In this document: one piece after another, positions 26,440 to 36,373 of the stretch | How positions within the stretch are numbered: position 1 is the stretch's first letter | Layout: every line of letters starts with the position of its first letter | NCBI RefSeq assembly: GCF_900258515.1 | Contig: NZ_LT984884.1 | Location: 3,532,499-3,596,498 of the forward strand | Source: Lentibacillus sp. Marseille-P4043 | GTDB taxonomy: Bacteria; Bacillota; Bacilli; Bacillales; Amphibacillaceae | Direction: 5' to 3' | Length of the DNA stretch: 64,000 nt | Position numbers and translations under genes: made by a program | The notes under the pieces: generated by a model | What the model saw: the letters and a program-made list of their open reading frames with translations, nothing else | Database searches by the model: none | Told to the model about the DNA's origin: nothing

Positions 26440-26625
26440 ATGCGTACGTATAGTTTGACAGTATTTGAAAAAACCGGTGAAAAGTTGCTTGATGAATCGT
26501 TCACAGCAGAAAATGATGATGAAGCAAAAAAAGTAGGCCAAGCTAGGTTGGATGATGAAGGTTATAGTGAACATACACATCGATGTGTCTCACCAGAAGC
26601 TAAATTAGTTTTATTTCATCGCTAA
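26440..26625 (+). CDS. yhzD: YhzD-like small protein
   Basis: A 61-residue cytosolic protein beginning MRTYSLTVFEKTGEKLLDE, with a two-stranded N-terminus, an acidic/alanine helix (AENDDEAKKVGQARLDDEGY) and a C-terminal CVSPEAKLVLFHR strand. It fits the YhzD-like family known from Bacillus; the function is unknown. Start ATG at 26440 with AGGAGGT 8 nt upstream; earlier in-frame codons overlap the ribosome site. Transcribed alone, ending at the terminator 26634-26675. I am fairly but not fully sure of the family name. Confidence 0.65.
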   Translation: MRTYSLTVFEKTGEKLLDESFTAENDDEAKKVGQARLDDEGYSEHTHRCVSPEAKLVLFHR

Positions 26626-26633
26626 AATTATCA

Positions 26634-26675
26634 AAAGAGGCTGTTTCAAAGGGATTTCACCATTGCAGCCTCTTT
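26634..26675. terminator. Bidirectional terminator between yhzD and yhaR
   Basis: AAAGAGGCTG/CAGCCTCTTT stem of 10 bp around a 22-nt loop, between convergent genes. Confidence 0.75.
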
Positions 26676-26684
26676 CACCTCTAC

Positions 26685-27455
26685 TTACTTTCCTGAAAAT
26701 ACTGGCTTTCTTTTTTCCAGAAATGCTTGTACGCCTTCTTTATGATCATCTGTGTTTCGCAGTTCCCATTGTGTCTTTTGCTCTTGTTCCAAATAATATT
26801 GTAATGTTTCCTTACTTCTAGAATGGTACATCATTTTTGTTTTAATCATTGATACTAGCGGTGTCGTTAACAGTGTTTTTCCTAGACTTGTTGCATGATC
26901 GACAACACTCTCCTCAGTAATGATATCGACAAGGCCCATTGCTTTGGCTTCTGGTCCATTCACCTGTTTCAGCCCCCACGTAAACTGTTTCGCTTTATGA
27001 GTACCAAGTCGTTCCTGTAACCAGAAATGCCCACCCCCGTCAGGTGCAAGTCCAATTCCGATAAACAGCATACCTACCTGTGATTCACGCTGAGCAATGA
27101 CATAATCGGCATTCAAAGCCAGACTCAATCCTAGCCCCACTGCGGAACCCTGCAATGCAGAAATAATTATTTTTGGCATCATATATAATCGCAAAACAAT
27201 TTCCTCAATTGTTTTCATGACATCATCAAAGAATTCCTTGTTGGCAAAGTCTTTCATCATCGAAATGTCACCACCAGCACAGAAGGCATTTCCTTTTCCC
27301 GCTAAGATAACAATTTGATCATCGTTCTTTTCCACATCTTTTACTATCTGTAACAACTCTTCTAACATTTCCTTGTTCAATGCATTGTAGCGCTCTGGAC
27401 GATTTAAATAAATATATGAAATTCGATTAACACGTTCATGGAAAACCGTACTCAC
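26685..27455 (-). CDS. yhaR: YhaR, enoyl-CoA hydratase/isomerase family protein
   Basis: A 256-residue crotonase-fold protein. The CoA-binding/oxyanion blocks are visible: YLNRPERYNALNKEM (about 17-31), ILAGKGNAFCAGGDISMM (about 50-67), and ALQGSAVGLGLSLALNADYVIA (about 98-119). The catalytic region GIGLAPDGGGHFWL follows, where the usual Glu position reads Asp (PDGGG), a change shared by part of the family. The reaction cannot be fixed; hydration of an enoyl-CoA is the family default. Neighbour order after yhaQ matches B. subtilis yhaR. Confidence 0.85.
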   Translation of the reverse strand: MSTVFHERVNRISYIYLNRPERYNALNKEMLEELLQIVKDVEKNDDQIVILAGKGNAFCAGGDISMMKDFANKEFFDDVMKTIEEIVLRLYMMPKIIISALQGSAVGLGLSLALNADYVIAQRESQVGMLFIGIGLAPDGGGHFWLQERLGTHKAKQFTWGLKQVNGPEAKAMGLVDIITEESVVDHATSLGKTLLTTPLVSMIKTKMMYHSRSKETLQYYLEQEQKTQWELRNTDDHKEGVQAFLEKRKPVFSGK

Positions 27456-27533
27456 AATAACCCCACCTTTTTATATTTCCCTATCTTTCTTCCTATTCGC
27501 CTTTTATGTGACAAATTCCTGCTTTTTTAAAGC

Positions 27534-27566
27534 ACAAAAAAAGACCCGCAAATTGCGAGTCTTTCA
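27534..27566 (-). terminator. Terminator after yheA
   Basis: Minus strand AAAGACTCGCA/TGCGGGTCTTT hairpin with one mismatch, followed by T-rich sequence. Confidence 0.85.
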
Positions 27567-27572
27567 TATGTA

Positions 27573-27935
27573 TTATTGTTCCTCTTGTTGAGATGGATCG
27601 CCATAAAGCTCTTCAAGCGGTTTGGTGATAATCCGACTAACATCATTAATAACCATGTTTAGACGTTGTTCTTGTTCCATTAATTTGGAAATATCCTCAT
27701 GTTGTTGAACCAACTCAACAACTTGACGCGCTTTTTCAACTTCTTCTTCGGATATGTCCTGTCCTTGCATTTGTTTTTCTTGCAATTCCATTTGGGTGTC
27801 TCGGAAATTGTCAAACATTTGCTTTGCTGATTCGTCGCTCATCACGGCATCATAAGCTTCTTTCAAATTTTTGAATTCATCACTTTCTCGAATCGCTTTT
27901 TCTAAGTCATATGCACTATCATAAATATTTGGCAT
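27573..27935 (-). CDS. yheA: YheA, YlbF/YmcA-family protein
   Basis: A 120-residue, highly charged, all-helical protein of the YlbF/YmcA (formerly DUF964) family: the N-terminal IYDSAYDLEKAIRES, then the conserved FDNFRDTQMELQEKQMQGQ and the C-terminal MVINDVSRIITKPLEELYG. Relatives YlbF, YmcA and YaaT act with RNase Y in mRNA maturation; YheA itself has no established role. Start ATG has a GGAGG site. Monocistronic, and its place after yhaR agrees with B. subtilis once yhaS-yhaZ are removed. Confidence 0.85.
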   Translation of the reverse strand: MPNIYDSAYDLEKAIRESDEFKNLKEAYDAVMSDESAKQMFDNFRDTQMELQEKQMQGQDISEEEVEKARQVVELVQQHEDISKLMEQEQRLNMVINDVSRIITKPLEELYGDPSQQEEQ

Positions 27936-28089
27936 TGTATTTCCTCCTTCAACTTTTCGCTAAAATAACTATAACAAACGAAATCTATCATGTATACCAT
28001 TTCGATAAATTGCTCTATCTTCGTAAATCTTTTTCAACTAACGAACAAATTGTTATAATAATAGTAAATTTATGAATGAGGATATATTT

Positions 28090-28974
28090 ATGATAAAAAA
28101 ATTACAAAGCATCTTCCCGTCATTGCGTACCCAAGCACCTGAAAATCAGGACGAAAAAGATTGCTACAAGTGGTTTATAACCCCGGAAAACGAGGTTATT
28201 GGAATTAGACAAACAGAACTAACAGAAAAAGATATTACATTGCTGGCGGCCTTTTTAACACCTTACAATGTGAATTTGCCACGATTAACAAAAAAGGAAC
28301 AACAATGGATGCAACAAATTAACCAAGACGAAAGTGCTATGACCTTACATAATATTGAGGCTTATCGGTTTGTTTACTTTACGTTTCCAGCTAACAAACT
28401 TGATCCTTCTGCTTTCAGAGATGCAATTCATGAAATCTTCACTAGGCAAGTGCCCATTTTATGGAAAGACGATCATAGCGGAATCATGATTGAAGAACAA
28501 ATAGAGGCGATTTCCTATGACCAAATCGCCGATGTATTAATGAGTGACCTTTATGTCAAAATTAATTTTTTAGTTGGACCTTATCTAACTCATTTAACAG
28601 ATGCAAAGAAATATTACCAAACATTAATAAGTTGTGCCCAAGCAGCGATTGATTTTACCGAAAAAGTGGTACTACCATACAGTGATGCTATTCCACACCT
28701 ATTTGTTGATCAAGTGGAAGCAAAAATGCTAACCATCATCCCTGAAATGATTTTAAAAGAAACTTTCGATGACCATGAATTACTACAAACAATCGAAGCT
28801 TTCATCGCATGCAATTTAAATATTTCCGTCACGGCCAAGGAATTGTATATGCATCGGAACAGCCTACAATACCGACTCGATAAATTCATTGAAAAAACCG
28901 GGATCGATGTTCGGCAATTTCCACAGGCGATGACGGTACAACTTGCATTACTTTCCAAAAAACATCGGGACTAG
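28090..28974 (+). CDS. PucR/CdaR-type helix-turn-helix regulator
   Basis: About 294 residues. The C-terminal 55 residues form the PucR-type HTH: FIACNLNISVTAKELYMHRNSLQYRLDKFIEKTGIDVRQF (read in two parts, about 235-275). The N-terminal region is unlike GAF or PucR sensor domains I know and may bind a metabolite. Start at 28090 with GAGGAT 6 nt upstream, not an ATG six codons earlier. It lies 110 nt before and codirectional with an MsmX-like ATPase gene, so a role in sugar transport control is plausible. Confidence 0.75.
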   Translation: MIKKLQSIFPSLRTQAPENQDEKDCYKWFITPENEVIGIRQTELTEKDITLLAAFLTPYNVNLPRLTKKEQQWMQQINQDESAMTLHNIEAYRFVYFTFPANKLDPSAFRDAIHEIFTRQVPILWKDDHSGIMIEEQIEAISYDQIADVLMSDLYVKINFLVGPYLTHLTDAKKYYQTLISCAQAAIDFTEKVVLPYSDAIPHLFVDQVEAKMLTIIPEMILKETFDDHELLQTIEAFIACNLNISVTAKELYMHRNSLQYRLDKFIEKTGIDVRQFPQAMTVQLALLSKKHRD

Positions 28975-29088
28975 CAAACATGCACAAAGGGATCGAAAAT
29001 CTTTGTGCATGTTTACCGTTTCGCCTTTTGATTATATTTTATACAATTGTTGTATGAAAAGGCTTACACAATTTGAGGGGGAGTTACA

Positions 29089-30186
29089 ATGGCTGAATTA
29101 CGTTTAGAACATATTCAAAAATCATATGACAAAAAGGCAATTGCCGTAGATAATTTTAATTTGCACATTCAGGACAAGGAATTTATTGTCTTTGTTGGCC
29201 CATCAGGATGCGGGAAATCAACTACATTGCGTATGATTGCCGGGCTTGAAGAAATCACAGATGGAGAATTATACATTGATGCTAAAAAAATGAACGACGT
29301 CGCACCGAAAGATCGTGACATTGCAATGGTTTTCCAAAACTATGCGTTGTATCCACATATGAATGTTTATGACAACATGGCTTTCGGTTTAAAGTTACGT
29401 AAATTTAAAAAAGATGAAATTAAGCAACGTGTCGACAATGCTGCTAAAATTTTAGGGCTTGAAGCTTATTTAGATCGAAAACCAAAAGCACTTTCTGGTG
29501 GGCAACGTCAGCGTGTCGCATTGGGTCGAGCAATTGTCCGCGATGCAAAAGTGTTTTTAATGGATGAGCCATTATCAAACTTAGATGCTAAATTACGGGT
29601 GCAAATGCGCGCCGAAATTCAAAAATTGCACCAACGCCTGCAAACAACAACAATCTATGTTACCCATGACCAAACCGAAGCAATGACAATGGCAACGCGA
29701 CTTGTTGTTATGAAAGACGGAGTTATTCAGCAAGTTGGTGCACCTAAAGATGTATATGACAGTCCCGAAAACATGTTTGTTGGCGGATTTATTGGCTCGC
29801 CTTCAATGAACTTCCTGACAGGTAAACTTAAAAATGGACAATTTATGCTTGGCGATCTGGCGATTAAAGTTCCAGAGGGAAAAATGAAGCTGTTGCGTGA
29901 ACAAGGCTATGTTGATAAAGATGTTATTTTGGGTGTCCGTCCGGAAGATATCCATGATGAGCCTGTGTTTATTGAATCAACACCGGAAACAAAAATAACA
30001 GCTGAAATCGATGTTGCTGAATTAATGGGTGCTGAATCTTATCTGTATTCAAAAGTAAATGACCAGGATTTTATTGCCCGCGTTGACTCCCGGTCTGACA
30101 TTAATGGTGGTGAAAAAGTCGATCTGGCATTTGATATGAACAAAGTACATTTCTTTGATCCAGAAACCGAACAACGAATCCGCTAG
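29089..30186 (+). CDS. msmX: MsmX/MalK-type multi-sugar ABC transporter ATPase
   Basis: A 365-residue ATPase with Walker A GPSGCGKST (about 37-45), Q-loop MVFQNYALYPHM, signature LSGGQRQRVALGRAI, Walker B VFLMDEPLSNLDAKLR, H-loop YVTHDQTEAMTMA, and a C-terminal OB/TOBE domain (about 235-360) with GVRPEDIH, as in MalK/UgpC/MsmX. MsmX serves several carbohydrate importers that lack their own ATPase; no permease genes lie nearby, in keeping with a shared, stand-alone energiser. Start ATG with GAGGGGGAG. Confidence 0.9.
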   Translation: MAELRLEHIQKSYDKKAIAVDNFNLHIQDKEFIVFVGPSGCGKSTTLRMIAGLEEITDGELYIDAKKMNDVAPKDRDIAMVFQNYALYPHMNVYDNMAFGLKLRKFKKDEIKQRVDNAAKILGLEAYLDRKPKALSGGQRQRVALGRAIVRDAKVFLMDEPLSNLDAKLRVQMRAEIQKLHQRLQTTTIYVTHDQTEAMTMATRLVVMKDGVIQQVGAPKDVYDSPENMFVGGFIGSPSMNFLTGKLKNGQFMLGDLAIKVPEGKMKLLREQGYVDKDVILGVRPEDIHDEPVFIESTPETKITAEIDVAELMGAESYLYSKVNDQDFIARVDSRSDINGGEKVDLAFDMNKVHFFDPETEQRIR

Positions 30187-30214
30187 ATTTCGTTTTGCTT
30201 CTCGGGTTGATGTA

Positions 30215-30247
30215 AAAAACCTCCACCTGAACGGGGAGGTTTTTCAA
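30215..30247 (+). terminator. Terminator after the MsmX-like gene
   Basis: AAAACCTCC/GGAGGTTTT stem and T-run. Confidence 0.9.
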
Positions 30248-30304
30248 AATCAGCAAATTATTATGTATAAATTTAATACCCTTGTAAATACTACCATTAA
30301 AATA

Positions 30305-30336
30305 TAGAGGGATGTCTTTACAGAGACATCCCTCTA
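30305..30336 (-). terminator. Terminator after the SASP gene
   Basis: Perfect 13-bp stem TAGAGGGATGTCT/AGACATCCCTCTA with a 6-nt loop, about 40 nt past the stop; the T-run is weak on the minus strand. Confidence 0.7.
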
Positions 30337-30376
30337 TGCTAATGATTAGCGAGTTTTTCACCCACTAAAGCCATCC

Positions 30377-30589
30377 TTATTGTGGTTGTTGTCCATGCAT
30401 TTGTTGTTGTGCAGTTGCTACAAGACGTTTTGTGATTTCTCCACCAACGGAACCGTTAGCACGGGAAGTTGTGTCAGCTCCTAAGTTAACACCAAACTCT
30501 TGTGCAATTTCAGTTTTCATTTGGTTAAGAGCTTGTTCAACGCCAGGTACAACTAATTGGTTTGAGTTGTTTGAGTTGTTGTTAGCCAT
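30377..30589 (-). CDS. Alpha/beta-type small acid-soluble spore protein (SASP)
   Basis: A 70-residue spore DNA-binding protein: N-terminal Asn/Ser-rich [16 protein letters not shown], then [17 protein letters not shown], which contains the GPR protease cleavage site (after Glu in TEIAQEF). The second conserved block is [21 protein letters not shown]. Such proteins coat DNA in the dormant spore and are degraded on germination. Start at ATG 30589 with AGGAGGTGA. It proves an endospore-forming host. A forespore (sigma-G) promoter is expected upstream, but I could only find weak matches. Confidence 0.95.
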   Translation of the reverse strand: MANNNSNNSNQLVVPGVEQALNQMKTEIAQEFGVNLGADTTSRANGSVGGEITKRLVATAQQQMHGQQPQ

Positions 30590-30708
30590 GTCTATCACCT
30601 CCTGTAATACATATTGTCTGCACATCTACAAAACTTATCACAGTTTTTCACTGGTAAATTGTGCTTACAGGCTCAAAACACCTTCATTACAGGAAGTTTA
30701 GAGATTAA

Positions 30709-30741
30709 AAAAAAGCTCATTCTATATGAATGAGCTTTTTT
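30709..30741 (-). terminator. Terminator after the fumarase gene
   Basis: AAAAGCTCATTC/GAATGAGCTTTT hairpin flanked by A and T runs. Confidence 0.85.
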
Positions 30742-30778
30742 AGTCTGCTTTCTAAATGAATTTAATTAAAAAGATGCT

Positions 30779-32164
30779 TTATTTAGGGTGTGTCATTTCT
30801 TTTGGATTCACATATTGATCAAATTGTTCTTCGGTTAACAATCCAAGTTTCACAGCTGTTTCTTTCAATGTTGCATTATCTTGAAATGCTTGCTTTGCAA
30901 TTTTAGCAGCATTTTCGTAACCGATATGTGGATTTAATGCTGTTACAAGCATTAATGAATCTGTTAAGTATTTTTCGATTTGTTCATGATTAGGCTCTAA
31001 CCCTTTTACACAACGTTCATCGAATGAAAGCATACTATCTGCTAACAATTGGCTTGATTGTAAAAAGTTGTATGCAATGACAGGTTTGAACACATTTAAT
31101 TCAAAATTCCCTTGGCTTGCTGCAAAACCGATTGTTGCATCATTTCCCATTACTTGTGCAGATACCATTGTAACGGCTTCACATTGGGTAGGGTTTACTT
31201 TTCCTGGCATAATGGAACTTCCTGGTTCATTTGCCGGTATGGTAAGTTCACCAATTCCACAACGAGGTCCACTAGCTAACCAGCGTACGTCATTTGCAAT
31301 TTTCATTAGATCCGCTGCTAGTGCTTTTAATGCACCATGCGCATGAACGGTTTCATCATGGCTTGTTAATGCATGAAATTTATTTGGTGCGGAAATGAAG
31401 TTCTTCTCGGTAACTTCATTAATTGCGCCACAAACTTTTTCGGAAAAATCAGGATGTGTATTTAAGCCAGTTCCAACCGCGGTTCCACCAATAGCAAGCT
31501 CTTTTAAATGATGCAAGCTTTCTGTGATCATGCTTTCCGTTTTTTCAAGCATACGATGCCAACCGCTAATTTCTTGTCCTAATGTTAATGGCGTGGCATC
31601 CTGCAAATGCGTCCGGCCAATTTTTACAATGTCTTCAAAAGCATCCATTTTTACTTTTAGTGTGTCTTTTAGTGTAGTTAATGCAGGTAATACAACATCT
31701 TCAAGTTTTAATACAGCTGCAATGTGCATCGCTGTTGGATATGTGTCATTTGAGCTTTGTGATTTGTTCACATCATCATTTGGGTGAAGGGTTAATTCAC
31801 TTCCTTGCTCATCTAACCACTTGTTCCCTACATGGGCAATGACCTCATTCACATTCATGTTTGATTGAGTACCACTTCCTGTTTGCCAGACAACTAACGG
31901 AAAATGCTCGTCCAATTTCCCAGCAACAATTTGGTCCGCTGCATAAGCAATTGCTTCCGCTTTCTTCTTGTCCATCAATCCCAATTCACTATTTGCCTTG
32001 GCAGCACTTTTTTTCAAGATCGCAAACGCACGAACGACTTCTTGTGGCATTTTTTCGCCGCCAATAGGAAAGTTTTGTTTACTACGTTGTGTTTGTGCTC
32101 CCCAATATTTATCAGCAGGTACTTGAATTTCTCCAAGTGTATCTTTTTCAATACGATAATCCAT
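30779..32164 (-). CDS. fumC: Class II fumarate hydratase
   Basis: A 461-residue enzyme of the fumarase/aspartase superfamily, interconverting fumarate and malate in the TCA cycle. Visible blocks: [15 protein letters not shown] near residue 20, [14 protein letters not shown] (about 96-109), [16 protein letters not shown] (about 185-200), and the signature [15 protein letters not shown] (about 317-331). The length equals that of B. subtilis CitG (462), favouring fumarase over aspartase. Stands alone with its own terminator. Confidence 0.94.
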   Translation of the reverse strand: MDYRIEKDTLGEIQVPADKYWGAQTQRSKQNFPIGGEKMPQEVVRAFAILKKSAAKANSELGLMDKKKAEAIAYAADQIVAGKLDEHFPLVVWQTGSGTQSNMNVNEVIAHVGNKWLDEQGSELTLHPNDDVNKSQSSNDTYPTAMHIAAVLKLEDVVLPALTTLKDTLKVKMDAFEDIVKIGRTHLQDATPLTLGQEISGWHRMLEKTESMITESLHHLKELAIGGTAVGTGLNTHPDFSEKVCGAINEVTEKNFISAPNKFHALTSHDETVHAHGALKALAADLMKIANDVRWLASGPRCGIGELTIPANEPGSSIMPGKVNPTQCEAVTMVSAQVMGNDATIGFAASQGNFELNVFKPVIAYNFLQSSQLLADSMLSFDERCVKGLEPNHEQIEKYLTDSLMLVTALNPHIGYENAAKIAKQAFQDNATLKETAVKLGLLTEEQFDQYVNPKEMTHPK

Positions 32165-32435
32165 GTTGGTGCCTCCCTATGTAGCTATATTTTTTTACCT
32201 ATTGTCTATTTTAGTATAGCATGGAAAGCAAAACAATTTATTTGTTACAAAAATGGGAACCTTCCTTTATCGACACAAAATTGTCCAAACTTTTTGTACC
32301 AATTTAGTGGTGATGTCTTTTATACTATAGTAGTAGCGAATGGAAGACCATTAGGGAAATAAGTTTAAAAACCATATACACAATATAGAAGTCTTCTAAG
32401 ATGAAAGCTTGACAATAATTTTAAGGAGGTTTCGT

Positions 32436-33350
32436 ATGCCAAATATATGGACACATATGCTGTTTTGTGAAGATGTCGTGGATTCCATTAAAAATCCAAA
32501 CCCATTTTCCAGTGATGAGTCCTATATGAAATTAGGTGCACAAGGCCCTGATCCATTTTTTTATTATAATTTTTGGCCATGGATTAAGGAAGAGCCAGTT
32601 CACGATATTGGAATGGCTTTACACACGAAACATTGCGGCACTTTTTTAATGGATTTAATTACAGCGGCAAAACACAGCAATAACCATGTAAGAGCTTATG
32701 TTTTCGGGTTTGTAACTCACCACATTTTGGATAGAAATGCACACCCATATATACATTATAGAGCTGGTTATGAAGGGAATGACCATCAACGGCTTGAAGT
32801 GTTAATTGATACGTTGATGATGGAAAAATACCATCACATGAAAACGTGGAAAGCACCTGTTTATAAAGAAATTGATGTGGGGCATTCATTGGATAAAGAC
32901 ATTGTTGATCTATTATACACGGCAATAAAAGCGCATTACCCACAGATTGCTCGAGAAGATAATGCGTATATTCAAAAATCGTATCGTGATATGAAATTGG
33001 CACTGAAATTACTAGCTGATCCACATGGCTGGAAGAATGCATTACTTAAGCCACTGATCTCAGCATATTCACATCAGCCAATTAAAGATCAGGTGGATTA
33101 TTTGAATTTAAACGAAACGACATGGTATCATCCGGCAACAAATGATCCTTGTACGAAGACCTTTATTGATCTCTATGAACAAGGACGTGCAGAGGCTTTG
33201 GAAATTATGACGTTGGTGCTTCACTATTGGCAAAATCACGATATGAAAACGGAACAAAAGATTACTGATTTAATTAGTGATATCTCCTATGATACAGGTA
33301 AACCATTATCACTGAACCTACAAAATAAGTATAGTGAACCAATCGTGTAA
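32436..33350 (+). CDS. Zinc-dependent phospholipase C-like protein
   Basis: About 304 residues with the histidine/aspartate pattern of zinc-dependent phospholipase C/S1-P1-like hydrolases: PNIWTHMLFCED at the N-terminus, GAQGPDPFFY, and FVTHHILDRNAHPYIHYRAG (about 97-116) supplying metal ligands. No signal peptide is visible, so unlike secreted PLCs it should be cytosolic. Start ATG at 32436 with AAGGAGG at 7-8 nt. Substrate unknown; many Firmicutes encode such proteins without a known role. Confidence 0.75.
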   Translation: MPNIWTHMLFCEDVVDSIKNPNPFSSDESYMKLGAQGPDPFFYYNFWPWIKEEPVHDIGMALHTKHCGTFLMDLITAAKHSNNHVRAYVFGFVTHHILDRNAHPYIHYRAGYEGNDHQRLEVLIDTLMMEKYHHMKTWKAPVYKEIDVGHSLDKDIVDLLYTAIKAHYPQIAREDNAYIQKSYRDMKLALKLLADPHGWKNALLKPLISAYSHQPIKDQVDYLNLNETTWYHPATNDPCTKTFIDLYEQGRAEALEIMTLVLHYWQNHDMKTEQKITDLISDISYDTGKPLSLNLQNKYSEPIV

Positions 33351-33388
33351 ACATACGGGCAGAACACACTTATCTGCCCGTTATGTTT
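33349..33388. terminator. Bidirectional terminator between convergent genes
   Basis: ACGGGCAGA/TCTGCCCGT stem extended by AAACAT/ATGTTT. Confidence 0.85.
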
Positions 33389-33393
33389 AGGAG

Positions 33394-34662
33394 TTATGCT
33401 TGATTCGCCTCTTTTACACCTTTGTCGATATCAACAAATCGTAATAAAAGAATGCCGACAATAAAAAAGAAAACAAGTGAGATAATTCCTAGCCTGCTTG
33501 AACCAGTAAGTTGACCGACCAGCGCAAATAAAAACGGACCGAAAATCGCAGCGAATTTTGATGATATTCCGTAGAAACCAAAAAATTCTGCATGTTTATT
33601 TTCCGGAACCATCCGTCCATAAATTGATCGGCTAAGTGATTGCGCCCCACCTTGAACAACCCCAACACAAATTGCTAATAAATAAAAATGCAACGCTGAC
33701 GACATGAAATAGCCTAAAACTACAATACCAATATAAACATAAAGCGTTACCAATAAAGCTTTTTTAGCAGTTATTTTTTTTGCTAACCACCCAAAGAAAA
33801 ATGTGCATGGGATACCGACAAACTGTGTAATCAATAATGCGACAATTAAGGAATTTGAATCAATTCCAATATCCCGCCCATAAATCGTTGCCATTTTGAT
33901 AATTGTGGAAATCCCGTCATTATACAACCAAAAAGCCACTAAAAAAATCAATAATTGCTTATACTGCTTAATTTCCCTAAATGTAGATGTCACGCGTTGA
34001 AATCCAATCGCAATATAGGAGCGATCTCGTTTAACCGCTGTTGTCTTTTTCTCCTCTTGAATATTTTTAAATAACGGTATTGAAAAAATAAACCACCAAA
34101 CGCCAACAGTAGCAAATGATACTTGGCTGGCGACCGTTACATTTGGTAATCCAAACCATTGATATTTTAAAGTCATTAAAATATTGATTGCTAGTAAAAT
34201 ACCTCCGCCAATATAACCAAAAGCAAAGCCGTTCGATGAAATTTTGTCAATTTCATCTTCTTCAGCTATTTCCGGCAAAAAGGCATCATAAAAAATATTC
34301 GCACTGGAGAAGCCAATTGTCCCAACGATTAATAGGATTGAAGCAAAAAGATAGTCCCCTTCACCAACAAACGCTAGTAAAATACTTGCGAGAATCCCCA
34401 TGTATGCAAAAAATCGTAAAAACTTTTTCTTGGCTGCCGAGAAATCACTTATTGCCCCTAAAAAAGGAGCGAGAATCGCAACAATTAATACAGCAATTGA
34501 TTGAGAATACCCCCAATAACTCGTTGCCAATGATTCATCAAGGTTGACCGCCGCGACATCATAATAAAATACCGGTAAAACAGCTGCCATGATTGTAGTA
34601 GCAAATGCTGAATTACCAAAGTCATAAAGCATCCAGCTACGTATCCTTTTCTTGTTTTTCAT
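33394..34662 (-). CDS. UMF1/Atg22-type MFS transporter (YxiO-like)
   Basis: A 422-residue protein with about twelve hydrophobic helices. The N-terminal SWMLYDFGNSAFATTIMAAVLPVFYY is the hallmark of the UMF1/Atg22-like MFS family (YxiO in B. subtilis). Further MFS features are APFLGAISDFSAAKKKFLRFF (loop 2-3 A-motif-like) and VVQGGAQSLSRSIYGRMVPE near helix 10. In yeast the family exports amino acids from the vacuole; the bacterial substrate is unknown. The gene stands alone, facing the phospholipase C-like gene. Confidence 0.85.
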   Translation of the reverse strand: MKNKKRIRSWMLYDFGNSAFATTIMAAVLPVFYYDVAAVNLDESLATSYWGYSQSIAVLIVAILAPFLGAISDFSAAKKKFLRFFAYMGILASILLAFVGEGDYLFASILLIVGTIGFSSANIFYDAFLPEIAEEDEIDKISSNGFAFGYIGGGILLAINILMTLKYQWFGLPNVTVASQVSFATVGVWWFIFSIPLFKNIQEEKKTTAVKRDRSYIAIGFQRVTSTFREIKQYKQLLIFLVAFWLYNDGISTIIKMATIYGRDIGIDSNSLIVALLITQFVGIPCTFFFGWLAKKITAKKALLVTLYVYIGIVVLGYFMSSALHFYLLAICVGVVQGGAQSLSRSIYGRMVPENKHAEFFGFYGISSKFAAIFGPFLFALVGQLTGSSRLGIISLVFFFIVGILLLRFVDIDKGVKEANQA

Positions 34663-34803
34663 AATTGATCAAACACCCCCATTGTTACTCAAGCATATCA
34701 AATTGTTAGGGGGTGCGGGAGAATTTTCTTAAAATTGTAATTAACAAATTCATTTTGCTGTTGTAAAACGGATGAAAAGATTTATTTACCGCATAACGAA
34801 TGC

Positions 34804-36266
34804 CTAATCAACGCTTTCAATTGCAGCTGCTACCTGATTTGTTTCTTCAATTGCTAATGATAATTTTGTCATCCGATTCACTTGTTCATCTACCATCGCT
34901 TCTAACTCCTCGATGGTCGCAGTTGTCTCCTCAATTACGGAAGCCAAATGATCCACTGAATTATCTATTGTTTCAGAAGATGTCTGAATTTCATTTGCTT
35001 GTTTTTTTAAGTAACCAAGATAACTAATAAAGTTTGCCAATTGATTTGTAATACTAGCAAAGTTCTCTTTTGCTTCTTTCGCATTGCCAACACTTTGTTG
35101 CAATTGCACTTTTTGTTCGTCCACTTCTTGGCGTGCTTCTTGGACATCAGTTTCAATTGATGCTTGGTTTTGACTTATTTGCTTGGCTGTTTTCTGTGAC
35201 ACTTCAGCAAGCTTACGAACTTCACCGGCCACAACAGCAAATCCCTTGCCAAACTCTCCTGCCCTTGCCGCCTCAATGCTTGCATTTAGTGCAAGTAAAT
35301 TCGTTTGTTCGGCGATATCTTGGATTTTTCCTGTATATGTATTATTTTCATCTATACGTTTCACTAATTGATCCATATTTTTTCTTAGCAGCTCAAATGA
35401 TTGCTGGAAGCCATCCAATGTTACCGTTAACTGTTCAACTGAATGCTGCCCTTTTGACGACAACATTTTCAATTCCTCACCATCTTGGGTACTTTTTTCA
35501 AAAGATGCAATCATTTTTTCTAATCGGTTATTTGTCCCCTCTGTAGTTGTCGAAATCGTTGTTGCTGTGTCCGCTTGGGATTGACTTGCCTTCGTGATTT
35601 CCTGAAACGCCAACCGCATCTCGTCCATCGATTGAGCATTCAAATTACTATCGTGATCAATGATATTCATTTGTTTCCTTACATTTTGCGTCCCGTCCTG
35701 TATTAATTTAGCTCGGTTTGTCTTTTCCTCAGACTGTTTTTCACTTTCATCCAATGCGGTCCGAACATCAACTAACAATCTCCTAGCTATCCTTACTTGT
35801 ATTACTAACACTACAAATACTAAAATAAAAAAACGATCGTGATCGCAGTAGCGCGCAAATCAAAACCAATCATTTCGCCCTTTGCCATTACAAAGTAGGT
35901 TAGTACTGAAAGACCTAATATTCCACCTGTTACTAAAACAGTGAGAGAAAGTGAAATAGCTGCTACAGCTAGCACATAGAATGCAAACAGCATATTGGTA
36001 ACATAGTCAGAGCTTAAAATGATCATAAAAGCAATACTTGACAAACTTATGATCGCTAAATATGGAATTACCATTGGATAAACTTTTTTTAAATGTAATA
36101 AACCGATAGCTGCTATACTAATGGCCCCGCCGATTCCAAGTGCCAATAGGTTTTCCTTTGGTGCCCCAACGATAATTTCTGCACCTGTACCTAGGAAAAG
36201 TGAAAACAATAAAATGTAAAATAAAATTCGATTTTGCTGATGAATAATCCGATTATTATCCTGCAT
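34804..36266 (-). pseudogene. Membrane-bound methyl-accepting chemotaxis protein, split by a frameshift in a homopolymer
   Basis: Two adjoining frames make one chemoreceptor. The first part (36266-35820) begins with ATG after GGAGG and encodes about five membrane helices. It ends in TAG just after a run of seven T (plus-strand A7 at 35827-35833). The second part (down to 34804) carries the rest of the last helix, then a long coiled-coil signalling domain with the hairpin tip [21 protein letters not shown] and [16 protein letters not shown]. With eight T residues the reading runs [19 protein letters not shown] without a stop, forming a continuous membrane helix. The restored protein would have about 487 residues and no periplasmic sensor domain. 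It could be a real mutation, a phase-variable tract, programmed slippage or a sequencing error. Confidence 0.8.
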
Positions 36267-36327
36267 ACATTTATTTCCTCCATGTATATTGTCCTGATTA
36301 AAAAGTACTATTTCCACTTGTTGAAAA

Positions 36328-36353
36328 GGCTTCACCTAATATGGGTGAAGCCA
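36328..36353 (-). terminator. Terminator after the IDEAL-domain gene
   Basis: GGCTTCACC/GGTGAAGCC stem, followed on the minus strand by TTTTC. Confidence 0.75.
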
Positions 36354-36373
36354 AATTTTAAATCTAGATTAAC

